A DNA stretch of 64,000 nt from Kalmusia sp. IMI 367209. Lineage: Eukaryota; Ascomycota; Dothideomycetes; Pleosporales; Didymosphaeriaceae. Each line of letters starts with the position of its first letter. Within the stretch, counting starts at the first letter, position 1. The notes under the pieces were generated by a model that was not told where the DNA came from, did no database searches, and saw only the letters and a list, made by a program, of their open reading frames with translations. Of the stretch, positions 1 to 14,735 are shown piece after piece. A program made the position numbers and the translations under genes. The stretch lies in contig JAPEUQ010000007.1 in the NCBI GenBank assembly GCA_027946365.1, positions 744,001 to 808,000 on the forward strand, in the 5' to 3' direction.

Positions 1-125
1 CTCTGTGAATTTATAACGATAGTATATATACCTTATATATACTATACAATCTCATTCATACCTACTTTTCTCACAGCTCTTCCTTGCTCTACTCTCTATC
101 GCTTAGTCGATAATTTCAGTCCATC

Positions 126-2827
126 TCAATTAAACAAGTGCCTCTCATACCGTCCCATACGGGGTGGTGTCTCATTCATCACATCCGCTCTTCCCTCTTC
201 CGCATATCTATAGTTCATTCCCACATTCTCAACCCTCATTTCCTCCTCATCTCTCCCTTCAGAATTTTCCTGTTCGTGTAGTAACATCCGCCTAGACATC
301 GCCAGCCTTGCAGTCTGCGCCCTGCGACTCGTCACCCCGTTCGCGCTATCCAACGTCATTGACGTGGACGGCAGACCCCGCTCAGACTGGCGGCTGAATG
401 GCAGGGGAGCAGGCATGGGAGTGACTGCGCGCCTTGGGGGCTGACGCTGGGGTGGATCAGATGGGAAGTCTTGGCGTGAGGTGTAGCGCGGTGGAATCCG
501 TGGACCGTGGATGGAGTTGAGAGGGTTTGGAACAGCGAGGCGAGCGTTATTCTGGACCGGGGTGAGATTGTCAGAGCCGGAAGGGTCGTCATCGGATGAG
601 TGAAGAAGGGGGTGAGGGGAGTGCATGTGCGGGCGGTTGGACATGTCTCGCGGTCTGGGCACTTGCGGCATGCTGAAGCGTGCAGGAACGGGAGATACGG
701 AGAGCTCACCACCTCTCATGGCGGCGCCTGAGCCTGAATGGGTCGCTCGTGTGGCTTGGCTTGCCCTCTGTCCTGGGCCTCGGGTGGTGCGTCTAGGACG
801 GCCTTCTTGAGTAGATTGGCCTACAGGCACGTTCTCGCTTGAGCGTTGTCCGGCCCTGGCATTTGGCACTGCCCTACGCATACCCTGGGGAACTCTTCCA
901 TGTATAGAGGGCTGTTCCTGCTGTGGATGTGTATGTGGTAGGAGTGGGATAGGATGATGTGTCCACTGGCGAGCTTGTGCGCTCAAGTGACTGAGGGCGC
1001 TATTACCGGAGTCGTGCCGTAAGCTTCCAGAACCCGATGACCTCCTTTGGCGATCAAGTAAATCTTCCGAATTCCTCGCATGGTGATGTGACCTAGATTC
1101 TGCGGCTCGGCTCGGCTGTGAAGCATTCTGCATCCTTGTTGAAATCCGATGGAAATAGGCACTTGCACGCTCCTGAATGAGCTCCAAGGGCGAAGAAAGA
1201 TCGCGGTGGATGGCTCTTGTGGCACCCTGATCCCCACCAACGAAGTCGGCATCACTGAGCAGACCAACAGAGGGCACTAGAGAATGCTGGGTACTTGGCA
1301 TACGCGTGTACGGCCTCGCAGGGAGCGGTGAGAAGCCATGCTGAATCAGAGCAGTGAGATCAGGTGAAGAAAGGCTTGGAGCTCGAGAAGGTGTAGGTGG
1401 TCGTAGAGATGCTCCGTTGGCTGCCCGATTTTGAGGTAGACGAATTGAATAATAGGCTCCGCGGCTGATCTGGCGAGAGGGCGCAGCACCGTCGTATTGC
1501 GATTTTTCAAGGGAATCTTTGTGAGAATAATTACTACTAGAGTATCGAGAGTCAGGAAGCTCATATAAAGAATATGGCTGGCTGATAGTTGATGCTTCAC
1601 TGTGTTCACCCGATACAGATCTCAAAGTCATTCGATAGCCCATGGCATCTGGACCAAAGGGTGACCAGTAGCGATCGTTCAAGGATTCCGCACCAGTTTG
1701 AACACCCTCTTCATCTTGATTGAATGGAGGTCCAGGTTCTGAAGTGTTCCAAAAGACATCCTCTATCGACGAGCTGGAAAGACCCGGACGTTGCAGCTGA
1801 CGCTGATATGACGGCTCGCTGCTTGAGGACACGGTCCGACTACGTCTGTATGGCTGCGTCCGAATGCGTGGTTCGGTCCGTGGAGCGCGTTCTACGAACC
1901 TGTACCTCTGGTGAGAGTCCCAGTACCCTTGAATGAATCGTGGTACCGAAGGATCTCCTGTCACAGCTCGTGGGCTCCTAGGCGTGCATGGAGGGTTGTT
2001 GCTGTCGCTAAATTGTCACCATCTCTGTGTCGAAGGGCACACTGACGGGTCCAGACTTACCCCGTGATTCCTTCTTCGAGATCATGGTCCTGCTGCCTCG
2101 GCGAGCCGATCCTCTGCACATACTGTAAAGGAGACGGCACATGAATGCTGTGTTGACGAAGGGAGTGGTTTCGGTTCCGTGTAGGTGTTTCAAGTGTATG
2201 TGCACTCTCAACCAGCCCGTCGGTAGCTACGTGCATTAGAGAAGGTGATGTCTCGTCATTGCTAGTTTCCGACGAGTTGGTTCTCGCTTGGCAGAGTCGA
2301 GGGGGACTGAGGTGCTGCTCTACTGGTGATGAGGTAACACCTTCGCTAGTCTCTCCCTGAGATGCTGTACGGTCGGGTTCTTGATGCCGGGGAGCAGGTC
2401 TGAAAGGAAGCTGCATGTCGCCAGCTAAAAGTGGCACCACAAGTCTCTTCATAGGAGAACTTGGACCTGGCTGTGTCTGATCATCTGGGAAGGAGAGGCT
2501 CGCTGATTCGCTGGACATGGTTTCGCTGCTTTGCATGAAGCTGTCCTGCGTGGGTTGACGAGGGTCTCCTATATCATCGACGGGGGAGTGGACAGCTTGT
2601 TGAGGCCTGAGAATGGGAATGTTACCGAGACTGGCAATAGCATCATCGCGGGATCGCATGGGTCCACGCCTTAGTCGTGCTCCAGGGCCAGCCGGCAGAG
2701 AAGGCCGGTGGATGCGTGCTGGCATCGTTGCGGGAAGATTTGTAGCTTGCCTGCGTTCCATGCGTCGACGGGTTTCCTCAACATCGGCTGGTGTTAGAGT
2801 AATCTCCGAAGGCTTTAGTCGTAGCAT
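126..2827 (-). CDS. Large disordered protein of unknown function, two exons
   Basis: I do not recognise this gene. Exon 1 runs 2827-2061 and exon 2 runs 2007-126, giving about 882 aa. The 53-nt intron (2008-2060) has a GTAAGT donor and a TTTAG acceptor, and the two exons join in frame. The product is rich in Ser, Pro, Arg and Gln with no membrane segment or known catalytic motif, so it is probably largely disordered. The N-terminal part, around SEITLTPADVEETRRRMERR, looks like the only ordered conserved block. That block seems to continue upstream of the chosen ATG (AYTLPLLDLLPVHHFN, without an ATG) until an in-frame TGA at 2906-2908. A missed 5' exon or a different start is therefore possible. 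The gene is transcribed away from the kinase gene at 3.8 kb. Confidence 0.6.
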
Positions 2828-3818
2828 GTTGAAATGGTGTACCGGTAACAAATCAAGGAGTGGTAAAGTGTAAGCAAGAACTCGTTCCAAAATGAACCCA
2901 AATGGTCAAATTGAGCGCTTGAGCGCCCTCACGTTCGCATGGACAGGCAGCTAAAGGTGAGAGACAAAGAGAGGAAGTATACAAACAACAGACGAAAGGG
3001 AACGATGGCGGGCGACGCCCTCCTACCTTGCCAACTCATATCGCGACTGCTGGTCGGGCAATGTGTTTGAGCAGAGTGGCTGCTGCCAGTGAGTGGGGGA
3101 GGGCATGCGCAGCCAACGCGACACAGCATGGTAAAGTACCTTGCGGGAGCTGCATGAAGATAATTTTGATGGTACATGGCGCCGCATTCGGGTCACGTGT
3201 GGAGGAGCGAGGACGGAGAGCTTGATGTCCATTGAAGCTTTTAGCGGCTTGTAGAGAGAGGCGGTCAATGACATGTCCAATGTCTCAAGACGGAACGCGG
3301 CATGCCCTGAGATGGACGTCTCGCCAGGTAGAAAGGACTAGATGGGACGCGCAACAGGGCGCTCTGCATGGCGGGATATTGATTGTGCGTAACAAGGAAC
3401 GCATGTATGGGTTATAGGCGCGATGGCATGCATACATGCAAGCAAGCCCGGTCGCACGAGGCCGGGAAGCCTTCGGAAAGGACACAGCAGTCGGTCGAGG
3501 GGCAATTCAGTGCCTGGCGGCGGTCGCATGTGCGCATGGCCACGATGAATTGGCAGTGTTGGGGCGCGGCAGGGTGATTCACGAGGAGTCGTCAGCACTG
3601 GGACTACTGACACTACTAGAACTATAGCGAGAAGGCTACGCTAGCCTCCGCTCCGCCAGACAGCCTCACCGCGTCCCGCGCGCTGCTGTCATCGTCTGCT
3701 CTGCGACGCAACTCTGCCCTGGCCTTTGCGGCCCCACGCCATCACCCCAGTCTGCTCTCGCACACTGCACCCACACTGACTCCAGTCTGCCCACGCTCGC
3801 TACCCGGCGCCCGCCACC
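2828..3818. other. Intergenic, divergent promoter region
   Basis: This is the region between the disordered-protein gene (minus) and the Pkh-type kinase gene (plus). It holds only short overlapping open frames with no recognisable protein. It probably carries both promoters and 5' leaders. The stretch 3660-3818, just before the kinase ATG, is C-rich, as expected of a leader. Confidence 0.5.
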
Positions 3819-3897
3819 ATGGAAGGCGACCTGAGCCTGTCGCAGTCGCTCGGCGGCCTGCGCATCGCCAACCCAGACACTGATACACACCCGTCGT

Positions 3898-3933
<36 letters not shown>

Positions 3934-6521
3934 TGCAGCCGTCTGCACACTCTGCACCCACAGAGCCCGAGGACACCGGCCGGCCGTCTTCCCCCCTCTC
4001 AGGCCTCGACGTCGAGTACCATCACCGACAAGCCGAAGCCACAGGCACCCCCACACCTGCTGCCAGAGCCTCAAGCGCCCACAGGTTCCTTGGGATTCAA
4101 TGCGAATAGCTTCACCACCGCTTCACCTTCCTCCTCGCTTGGCGACCAGCCGTCCCCGCTAGCAGCCACCGACGCCGCGCCCTCGTATCCATCTCGTCTC
4201 ACGCACAGGCAGTCGATGCCCTTTGTGCACCAGGCGCAGCAGCAGGCCTCATACCCACCGTACGCCGCTGCACCTGCCACGCAGCAGGTCCGCAATGTTC
4301 CTCCGCTGCAGAGCATAGCTGGGCGACCCATGTCTACCAGCATGTATAGCCATCCCAATCTCTCCTCAAGCTCGGCTGTTGCTGCAATGCCTGGAACGTA
4401 TCGCTACAACGACAGTGTCACGACAGACATACGGCGGACAAGTAGCTCGAGGGTGGCTCCGAAAGGGATGCCGTCGCGGGAGCCCAGCCGGAGTAGCAGA
4501 GGGTACCCCCCAGAAATAGCGGCTGGAAACGGGCCCTTCCCCCCGCGGAGGAGTTCACGGCGCATTCCGATGGAGGGGGAATCTTTCATCGAGCATGCCC
4601 GTCGGGAGCCACTTGTCGACCTCACCGTATGGCCTGGAAGGCGGTCCCCTGCCCAGCAGTGAGGAGTGGAAGGACAAAGGGGCGGCCACGGGCATAAGAC
4701 AGGAGATGGACCAGAACGGCAGACCTGTGACAAGAGTCGTGAAGAAAGGCGTCAAAGACTTCAACTTTGGCAGGACCCTTGGAGAGGGCTCATACAGCAC
4801 GGTTCTAGCTGCCACGGACCGCCAGACGCTGCGGGAGTACGCTATCAAGGTGCTCGACAAGCGCCACATCATCAAGGAGAAGAAGGTCAAATACGTGAAC
4901 ATCGAGAAGGATACCCTCAATCGCCTGACTGAACATCCTGGCATTGTTCGCCTCTACTATACTTTCCAAGACGAGAGGTCTTTGTACTTTGTCTTAGATT
5001 TGGCTGCTGGAGGAGAATTGCTCGGGTTCCTCAAGAAAATGACGACATTTGATGTGGAATGTACACGATTCTACGGCGCTCAGATACTCGATGCAATCGA
5101 CTACATGCACTCCCGAGGCGTCATCCATCGCGATTTGAAGCCGGAGAACGTGCTGCTTGACGACCAAATGCACGTCAAGATAACCGATTTCGGCACAGCC
5201 AAGATATTAGACCAGAAGAGGTCAAATGGTGTCGGCTCGACAGCCGGTGACCCGCTGGAGGGCATGGACTCAGACCGAGCGCAGTCGTTTGTCGGTACTG
5301 CTGAATACGTCTCGCCAGAGTTGCTTACAGATAAGAATGCTTGCAAAGCGAGCGATTTGTGGGCTTTTGGCTGCATAATCTACCAGCTACTTGCTGGTCG
5401 GCCTCCATTCAAGGCGGCTAATGAATATCAGACCTTTCAGAAGATTGTTGGCTTAGAGTATACCTTTCCTGATGGATTCCCACCACTGGCAAAAGATTTG
5501 GTCGAGAGGTTGCTTGTGTTAGATCCGTTGACACGTCTTCCAATTGAGCACATCAAAAGTCACCAGTTCTTTGACGGCATAACCTGGGGCAAAGGCCTGT
5601 GGAAACAGAAAGCTCCGCGACTGAAAGCTTACGTTCCGCCAGCCCACGAACCCATAAGGCTCAACGGTAATTACAACTCCCACCCGTCGAAAGAGCTCCT
5701 TGTCGATAACACAGCACCAGGCCCAGCAGCACCTGCCGCATCCGCTCCAAATTTGCGAGTACCGCCGCGGCTAATTACTGAACTACCTCCTCCAAGTCAG
5801 CTAGACATTGATTGGTCACCAGTATTAACAAAAAGAGACGAACGTATTTTAAAGCTTGGAAATATGTTTGTGACACATCACCCAGCGGGACATCCTGTCG
5901 GTGGAAATGCCGATGCAGCCGTCGAAACACCAAAGAAGTTTTCGCGCTTCTTTGGTGGCAACACTGTCAAGAAACGGCAAAGACTTGTAATGATCACTTC
6001 TAATGCCCGAGTGCTTATGTGCGCTGCAGGCACGAATGACAAAAAGTTGAAGGAAGAGGTTTCACTGCTATCCCAAGGGTGCACCTGGAGAAGCTTCCAG
6101 GATTCGAAAGGCCTGACTGCTTGGCTTGTCGAAACCGTACGTATCACTAACCCGTCACAATAATCCGGCTAACACGTTGCAGCGAGACAAGCAGTACGTT
6201 TTTGAAGACCCGAAAAGCACGACAAGTGATCCGAACGGCAGCAAATTTTACACGCAAGAATGGCTCGACAGCATAGAGCAAGCGCGAGACTACGCCATAT
6301 CGCAAAGCATGACTAATTCCTACTCGGGCGACTCGACACTGAATGATTTAAACTCTGCTCTCTCAAGCCCTACTAGTACGTTAGGTGGTGACTCTGCCCT
6401 AGATGGGGTCAACATCCCAACTACACGTATGCTTCGCAAAGAGCACGCTGATTCTGACTCGCTGAAGGGCAGGAAGAGATTCAGCAAGCGCCACTCGAAA
6501 AATGGACTCGCAAACTTTTGA
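3819..6521 (+). CDS. PKH1: PDK1/Pkh-type AGC protein kinase with C-terminal PH-like domain
   Basis: AGC-family Ser/Thr kinase of the 3-phosphoinositide-dependent kinase (PDK1/Pkh1-2) type, which activates other AGC kinases and acts in sphingolipid and cell-integrity signalling. The start ATG at 3819 has a perfect GCCACCATGG context. The N-terminus is low complexity (poly-Pro from a CCG repeat). The kinase domain shows the glycine loop GEGSYSTV, the VAIK-like lysine in YAIKVLDK, HRDLKPEN (about 5126), DFGTAK and the T-loop SFVGTAEYVSPELL. A PDK1-type PH-like domain follows (RQRLVMITSNARVLM, then after the intron RDKQYVFEDP). The last intron, 6137-6182, has GTACGT and GCAG ends and joins in frame. 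The N-terminal region needs two frame changes: near the C6 run 3991-3996, and near the G5 run 4575-4579, or else via an intron 4503-4593. See findings. Kinase identity is firm; the exact N-terminus is not. Confidence 0.88.
3903..3935 (+). repeat. CCG trinucleotide microsatellite
   Basis: An uninterrupted run of CCG/GCC units inside the first coding part of the kinase gene, read as poly-proline in the kinase frame. Confidence 0.9.
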
Positions 6522-7648
6522 GACGCGGATCGACGTATTTTGTCAGTGGGCGCTCATTCCCACCATGAAGGCATTTGTTTCTTTTCGACGTTTGTTTCTT
6601 GCCTTGTGAGGCGATTTCATTGTACCGACTTTTCATAGTATCGGCATCACAACCATCCAGCGATCGGCGTTGGGGCGTCTCTTACTACTTACTCATACGG
6701 TACGTTCTTGTCGCTGTTTTAGCATCATACACCCCCTTTCCTATGTTTGTTACTTTATCTGCACTCTCTTGGAGGAAAACACTTCTGGTTCAAAGCTTTG
6801 CATCTACCGGCTTCGGCTTCGGCTTTTACGACATTTTCTTTTGGTGGAGGACACCGGCCGCTTGGCTTTTGAGGAGTCCGCTTTCAGCACGAGACTTTAT
6901 GTTCGCTTCGAAACAACTACTATCTACTTTTCTTTTCGAATGGCTCAGGCGCAGGAAGACTATCGAAAGATCAAAGATTTCCTTTGGCGTACAGCGTACG
7001 TTCTCTTCGTGTACTTATTGGCCTGAGATGAGGGGTGCCTGGCATAGACGTATGGCTTCGCTCTCGAGTAATAGGCGGCTTTCTGCATTGTCAGCATTAA
7101 GATATTAGGCTGCAATCAAAGCGTTTGAATGATCCCCAATCACAAATTCATGTGCATGGGCCGTCTCAATGCGGGCCAATGCCTACTAATGATGGCTGTC
7201 CTATGATCATGGTAGTCGCCGTCTACACTTTGCAGTCGCCTGCGCTTGATAGACGCGGCAGCTATCCTACGAATTCAACGAACCATCTGCTTCGTAATAG
7301 GTCTTAGCTGATTGCGCAGATATATGGATGTCTAACTGCAGCTCCAGTCAATAGGTATGTGCGGAGGCCACCCACGTGAAAAGCAACTTTCATCAACAAC
7401 ACTTCATCAATACGGTCGACAACATTGAGCTCAATATTCTCGAGCTTGTCAAAGTATTCTTCGCTTGAGAAATAGTAGATAATATTCTTGACCCTTACCA
7501 TCTCGCGATCGTGTACGCACAACACCATGTGCGATACTCACCTTTGCACATTATCGATCGGTGGGACATTGTTCTGGACGAGCCGGCCTTGAGGTGCACT
7601 GGGGCTTACACGTTCTTGGTCTTGAAACTTTATCTCTCAGTTACCTTT

Positions 7649-7848
7649 GGGCGGATAGTTGTGTTTACATATGGGATTAGACAGAAAAAATGAGGACGCG
7701 TGTGCGGGCTGTAAGCATTCCTAATGTAGTAATATACGAGAGATGTGGGCGGATAGTTGTGTTCATGTATGGGAATAGACTAAAAAAAATTAGGATGCGT
7801 GTACTGGCTGTAAGCGATCCCAATGTAGTAGGATACGAGGGATGTGGG
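7649..7848. repeat. Two-copy tandem repeat, unit about 98-100 bp
   Basis: Unit 1 starts at 7649 and unit 2 at 7747, both with GGGCGGATAGTTGTGTT. Both continue with a homologous A-rich run, GGCTGTAAGC, AATGTAGTA and ATACGAG, with scattered substitutions. The start of a third, degenerate copy (GATGTGGGAGGA) follows at 7842. Confidence 0.85.
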
Positions 7849-8519
7849 AGGATGGGTAGCACGGGCCAAGTGGATGCTAAGGAGTCAAAGCGAGCATTTC
7901 TTGGCAGTTATACAATCTAAAAAAACTACGACACATTTTCAGGCACTTGTTGAGACCTGAATGATCCTTTCTTTCAAAAGCAAGTAGGATTTGATGAAAT
8001 TTCGAGCAAGCCCGTTGGGACATTTCTCTCAACAAATAATTGTGAGGATACTTAGAAAGAAGCATATTTCTTTAGACATATGGGATTTGTGTATAGCAAC
8101 GACTTGCCATATCGGAGGTGCCCCCTAAATCCAACGGAATAATGAACCACAGGGCTGGTAATGTCTGTTTCAAAACTTGCAGGAACAAGAAACTTCGATG
8201 CCCAGAAACATCCGAATATACCGACTCTATTACCTGGCCAATAGCAGGTACCATTTAAAATTTGCTTCCCCTTTCCATCATGTACGCTTGTCCCCATTGA
8301 GCCACTGCCTTGTACGGAGCCCCAAACGCCACGCGTACCCCTGCTTGTTTCATCCTGGTCCAAACCTCGCATTTTATCGACTGATCTCATTGTACTCGAA
8401 TCTGTATGCTCCTTCAATAAATCACGTGAAAGCTCGCACTGCGTCAACTTTGAGAGGTCAAGCGACAAGGAACTCGGGTTAACACTGCCTGGACCCGAGT
8501 TTCAATGGTCAACAGAGAT

Positions 8520-8531
8520 GAATATATAAAG
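8520..8531 (+). promoter_or_regulatory. TATA-like element of the lipase gene
   Basis: AATATATAAAG lies about 85 bases upstream of the chosen ATG at 8612, a plausible TATA box position for a gene with a short leader. This is a sequence match only. Confidence 0.4.
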
Positions 8532-8611
8532 AAGAAAGAAAACCTACCATAGTTTTAGAAACACCATTGAAGCTAACGTGTTACTCACTCACCTTATACA
8601 CTATACCTAAG

Positions 8612-9796
8612 ATGCAAAGCCTTTTCACCACTGTCTTGCGCTCTGGCCTTCTCATCTCTTCCATCTTTACATCGGTCATTTCTGCAGAGACAGTCCTTCC
8701 GCTCCCAAGTGGTCCATATGCCGTAACTTATACCACACTCAACCTCACCGATGAATCTCGCGTCGACCCTCTCGAACCCAGTTTTGGAAAGCGACAGCTG
8801 ATGTTCTCTTTCTTCTATCCTGTGGAGCAATCCACGTGCGAACAGACATGCACTATTCCATACATACCCCCTAAAACAGCGCCTTATATCGACGAGTGGT
8901 TGGTCTCGCTCGGAATTAAAGATATTCCTAGCGGCGACCTGGGGAGGATACAGATGCAAGTCTGCTGCAAGACAAACGGTAAAGAGAACACAGACGTCAG
9001 TAAAGTCCCGCTCGTATTCGTCTTGCAAGGCTTCACTGGTACACGGTTCCTCCACGGTGCTCTCGCGCAAGCGCTGGCTAGCAATGGCTTCGCGGTCGTC
9101 ACTTTGGATCATACCTTTGAGTCTGCCGCGGTCGAATTCCCTGATGGAACTATCGCTCACTCACACAACAATACATCCTGGGACCCGACTATCCCCGGAC
9201 GACTGGACCCTCTACAAGTCATCCGAGTCGAAGACGTCAGCTTTGTCTTGTCGCAGCTTGGGAGCAAAGAAGTTGCAGCGAAATTGGTACCTGGCGCATC
9301 GTGTGGCTTCAACAATGAGAGTGCAGCGGCCCTGGGCCACTCATTCGGGGGCAGCACTTCCATCGCGATGCTCATGAACGACACTCGCTTCGTTGGAGGC
9401 CTCAACCTGGACGGTGCACAGTTCGGAGAGATCACCGATACGCAACAGGCCGGTGTCCTGTTTGGAACCACAGGCGTAACTCCGTATCCACACAACTCGA
9501 CGGTCGATCCTACGTGGGCGGAGACGTTGCAGCATCTGAAGGGATGGAAGGCGGAGATCGGCTTGAAAAACATTTCGCATTTCGGATTTACTGACATGGC
9601 GTATCTTTATAAATCAGGCGGGCTAGGAATCTCGAGGGAGTATGCTGATACTTTGATTGGACCCCTGGATGGAGGCAGGAGTTCTTCAATCGTCAGGGCA
9701 TACGCGACAGCATTTTTGAACTTTGTGCTGAGAGGAAAGAACACTACGCTTTTCGATGAACCAAGTGAGGAGTTCCCCGAAATCGTTGTGTTGTAA
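8612..9796 (+). CDS. Secreted PAF-acetylhydrolase-like lipase/esterase
   Basis: Intronless 394-aa alpha/beta hydrolase of the fungal platelet-activating-factor acetylhydrolase (PAF-AH, group VII phospholipase) type, expected to hydrolyse short or oxidised acyl chains from phospholipids outside the cell. The N-terminus MQSLFTTVLRSGLLISSIF is a good signal peptide with a likely cut after VISA. The catalytic set is visible: nucleophile elbow GHSFGG (Ser about 244), acid in NLDGAQFG (Asp about 267) and His in ISHFGFTD (about 323). An oxyanion motif QGFTGTR precedes it. Several N-glycosylation sequons (NLT, NNT, NES, NST, NIS) fit secretion. The start at 8612 was chosen because it begins the signal peptide. 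The next gene is convergent. Confidence 0.88.
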   Translation: MQSLFTTVLRSGLLISSIFTSVISAETVLPLPSGPYAVTYTTLNLTDESRVDPLEPSFGKRQLMFSFFYPVEQSTCEQTCTIPYIPPKTAPYIDEWLVSLGIKDIPSGDLGRIQMQVCCKTNGKENTDVSKVPLVFVLQGFTGTRFLHGALAQALASNGFAVVTLDHTFESAAVEFPDGTIAHSHNNTSWDPTIPGRLDPLQVIRVEDVSFVLSQLGSKEVAAKLVPGASCGFNNESAAALGHSFGGSTSIAMLMNDTRFVGGLNLDGAQFGEITDTQQAGVLFGTTGVTPYPHNSTVDPTWAETLQHLKGWKAEIGLKNISHFGFTDMAYLYKSGGLGISREYADTLIGPLDGGRSSSIVRAYATAFLNFVLRGKNTTLFDEPSEEFPEIVVL

Positions 9797-10070
9797 GATC
9801 TGGCTTGCGGCAATATAATATAAGTATCCCTGATCAGTGGACCTTACATCTTTACTGTCACCACCTTTTAACACGCCTTTCAAGTTGAAAAGCTGGAGGG
9901 AACGCTGCTATCTTTTTCAGTTCATTATCCTTTACACTACATACGTTCTTTCGATGATTATTAATACATGTATATATCACTTGACCCTCGAATTTGGAAT
10001 CATATACTCATCGATTGGAAGTCGAGTCCGACCTGTCTTATGTGCCCTTCTTGTACCTTACCTTTACTCA

Positions 10071-11647
10071 TCACTCTATCCCACAAACCTTCTTCAGCCT
10101 CTTTACCCCCTCTCTAATCAATCTTTCCTCCTTCGTAAACACGAACCGAAACCATCCCGGCTCCTCAGCCGCTTGCATCCTTCCACCTGCAATGAACACC
10201 TCTCTTCCACTAACCGGCGCATCAGCTTCCCTCCTCTCCCACCCATCCACTCCGTCCTCCTCTCTCAACCACGGCTCCAAACAAATCCACAGAAAGAACC
10301 CCGCGTTCGCAGGCAAATACCGTATCCCTGCCTCATCTAGCAAGCCCCTTGCCAGTAGACTAGCATCTGCAATGCGCTGTCTCGCCTTCCCCAAGAAACT
10401 CGCAGTGAATTCATCATCCTCGAGGATTGTATACGTCAGCAGCGAATTGACAGGCCCCGAATAATGAAAGTTCGACAACGCAGTCACCGCCCGCTGTAGC
10501 TCGGCGTTCAACGTCCACAGACTGCCAATCCGGAGCCCGCCGCACGAAAAGTCCTTACTCATGCCGTACACGTGGTGGAAGTACTGCGGGTCAATATGCT
10601 CCTGCCAATTAAGGCTCAGGACGGATGTGAAGGGTGTTGTGGCTTCATTGTTGGGAAGGGAGTAGACCGACATGGCATAAATCTCGTCGGCGATGAGGTG
10701 GATCTTGTGCGTGTTGCAGAATTTGAGGAGGGACAAGAGGGACGAGGGAGGGTAACAGCGGCCGAGAGGGTTATGTGGGTTGCATAGTATCATGATCTTT
10801 ATATCGATGCCTTCTTGCTTTGCGGAGGCGAGTGCGGATTCGTAGCAAGGAAACGCTTCTGAACCGAATTGGTCAATACCATTGAATGGTGTGAAGATTG
10901 GTCTCATTCTGGATATGCACATTAGTATTGATTCGTTGGAGTTGCTCTGTCGATGTCTTGCATATTGCATTGGCGAGGAAGAGTCACATTTTAAAGAGAA
11001 AAGCGAACTGACGTACCCAGCCGACAGGCCAAAATCCGGAGGGAACGCAACATATGACGGCATGGACAGAAGTACTCCGTCGCCTGGATCTGAGAGAGCT
11101 TGTGCCATAGCATTGAAGATGGAAGAACAGCCATTCGTTATGGTCATATTCTCTGCTTTCGTGGGAGCAGACGGATTGAAGTAACTGTAATATGTCAAAT
11201 AAAGAATGGAAAGGGAAGATATAACTCACCTATTGATGAACCCCGAAACAGCCTTCCTCAGACGCGGCGATCCCCAAGCGCCCTCGCCATAATCGAAAAT
11301 CTCTCCTTTTAATTCAATCTGCAACAGTCATTAGTACTCAAGACCATTCGTTGGCCTTGTATAAAACATCAGCTTAAACGTACTTTCTCCTCCTTGATGA
11401 ACTCAGCGATATCGCTCAGCATCAAAGTCTGCATCGATTCACCCGTGTTAGCCAAAAGTCCGGTCCTTGCGCGAGTGAGACATACATTCTCCGCTGTCCC
11501 TAGATTCACCAATCCATCAGGGTTCAGCACAGGATCCCAGGGCCCATCATAAAACCCAATCTTCTCTGTTGCCTCTCTGTTGTTTGGCCCAAGGCGATCG
11601 GAGGCAAGATCCCTGCCGCGCTTGCTAAGGCTTGATGTAGCATGCAT
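10071..11647 (-). CDS. PLP-dependent aminotransferase, ACC-synthase-like
   Basis: Class I/II fold-type I aminotransferase resembling fungal 1-aminocyclopropane-1-carboxylate-synthase-like proteins; 452 aa in four exons (11647-11384, 11318-11230, 11184-11017, 10908-10071). All three introns have GT/AG ends and the sum closes exactly in frame. The third (10909-11016) is a multiple of three and has no stop, so it could be mistaken for coding sequence. Visible landmarks are VNLGTAEN near the N-terminus, FDYGEGAWGSPRLRKAV, the CNPHNPLGRCYPP motif that binds PLP, DEIYAMSVY with the PLP-pyridine Asp and Tyr, and the Schiff-base lysine in YGMSKDFSCGGLRIGSL. The C-terminus has GFFLWICLEPWL and a conserved Arg in WFRFVF. 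The substrate cannot be told from sequence; true ethylene-type ACC synthase activity is not proven. Confidence 0.87.
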
Positions 11648-12148
11648 CTCTGTGGAACATGCGATCCGGATCTTGTATGCCAGTATAGAAGAGAAACAGG
11701 GCACTTAGCGAAGAAAACGTCAAAAGTCTGAAGGTGGAATTTTCTAAGTACTAGAGGCTGATTCACGGCCATGCGAAAGCCTTGACTCATATCATGAGTA
11801 CCTAAGAAGGATCGAGGGGGAGATCTACGCTCATTGGCGCGTCTGCTGACACAGGTATCGCGTGTGACTTGGTTGCAACAAGAGATCATTTGCATGTCTT
11901 TTTACTGCTTATTTTTTTCTACCTAGCCAATCTAGCCGCAAAAGAGCATTGCCTGGCCGTAGGCGTAGTCCACTTCGCTGTATGCTAGCCATACGTCATA
12001 CCTATAGTCTTACAAAGCAAACAAAAAAACCCTACCAACCCCTCGACTGCCATGAACGTCGAGAGGATACGAAAGCGAGAGTAGGAGTTGCTGTATTTAA
12101 CGCCGTTCGCCTCGCATGCATGCTATAAGCATTTTCCAATTACCCAAT
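11648..12148. other. Intergenic, no gene seen
   Basis: This is the upstream region of the aminotransferase gene and the 3' flank of YME1. Short open frames here are without recognisable content. Confidence 0.5.

Positions 12149-14735
<2,587 letters not shown>

Larger units (their letters stand above)
6522..8611. other. Gene-poor 2.1-kb interval
   Basis: The first 600 bases are T-rich and probably hold the long 3' UTR of the kinase gene. A 177-codon open frame at 6575-7108 has no domain and a composition like UTR sequence, so I do not call it a gene. A tandem repeat lies at 7649-7846. The last 100 bases are the promoter of the lipase gene. Confidence 0.5.

Noticed and set aside
3666..4074. 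Arg-rich and Ala-rich minus-strand frames over the CCG repeat
   Set aside because: Antisense readings of the CCG microsatellite in the kinase gene.
6575..7108. 177-codon plus-strand open frame after the kinase gene
   Set aside because: Starts in the immediate 3' flank, is Phe/Ser/Arg-rich with no domain, and overlaps another open frame equally long in content; it fits a T-rich 3' UTR.
11369..11704. Longer N-terminus for the aminotransferase starting near 11704
   Set aside because: The extra residues begin at a non-ATG codon and show no family resemblance; the ATG at 11647 precedes the conserved part directly.
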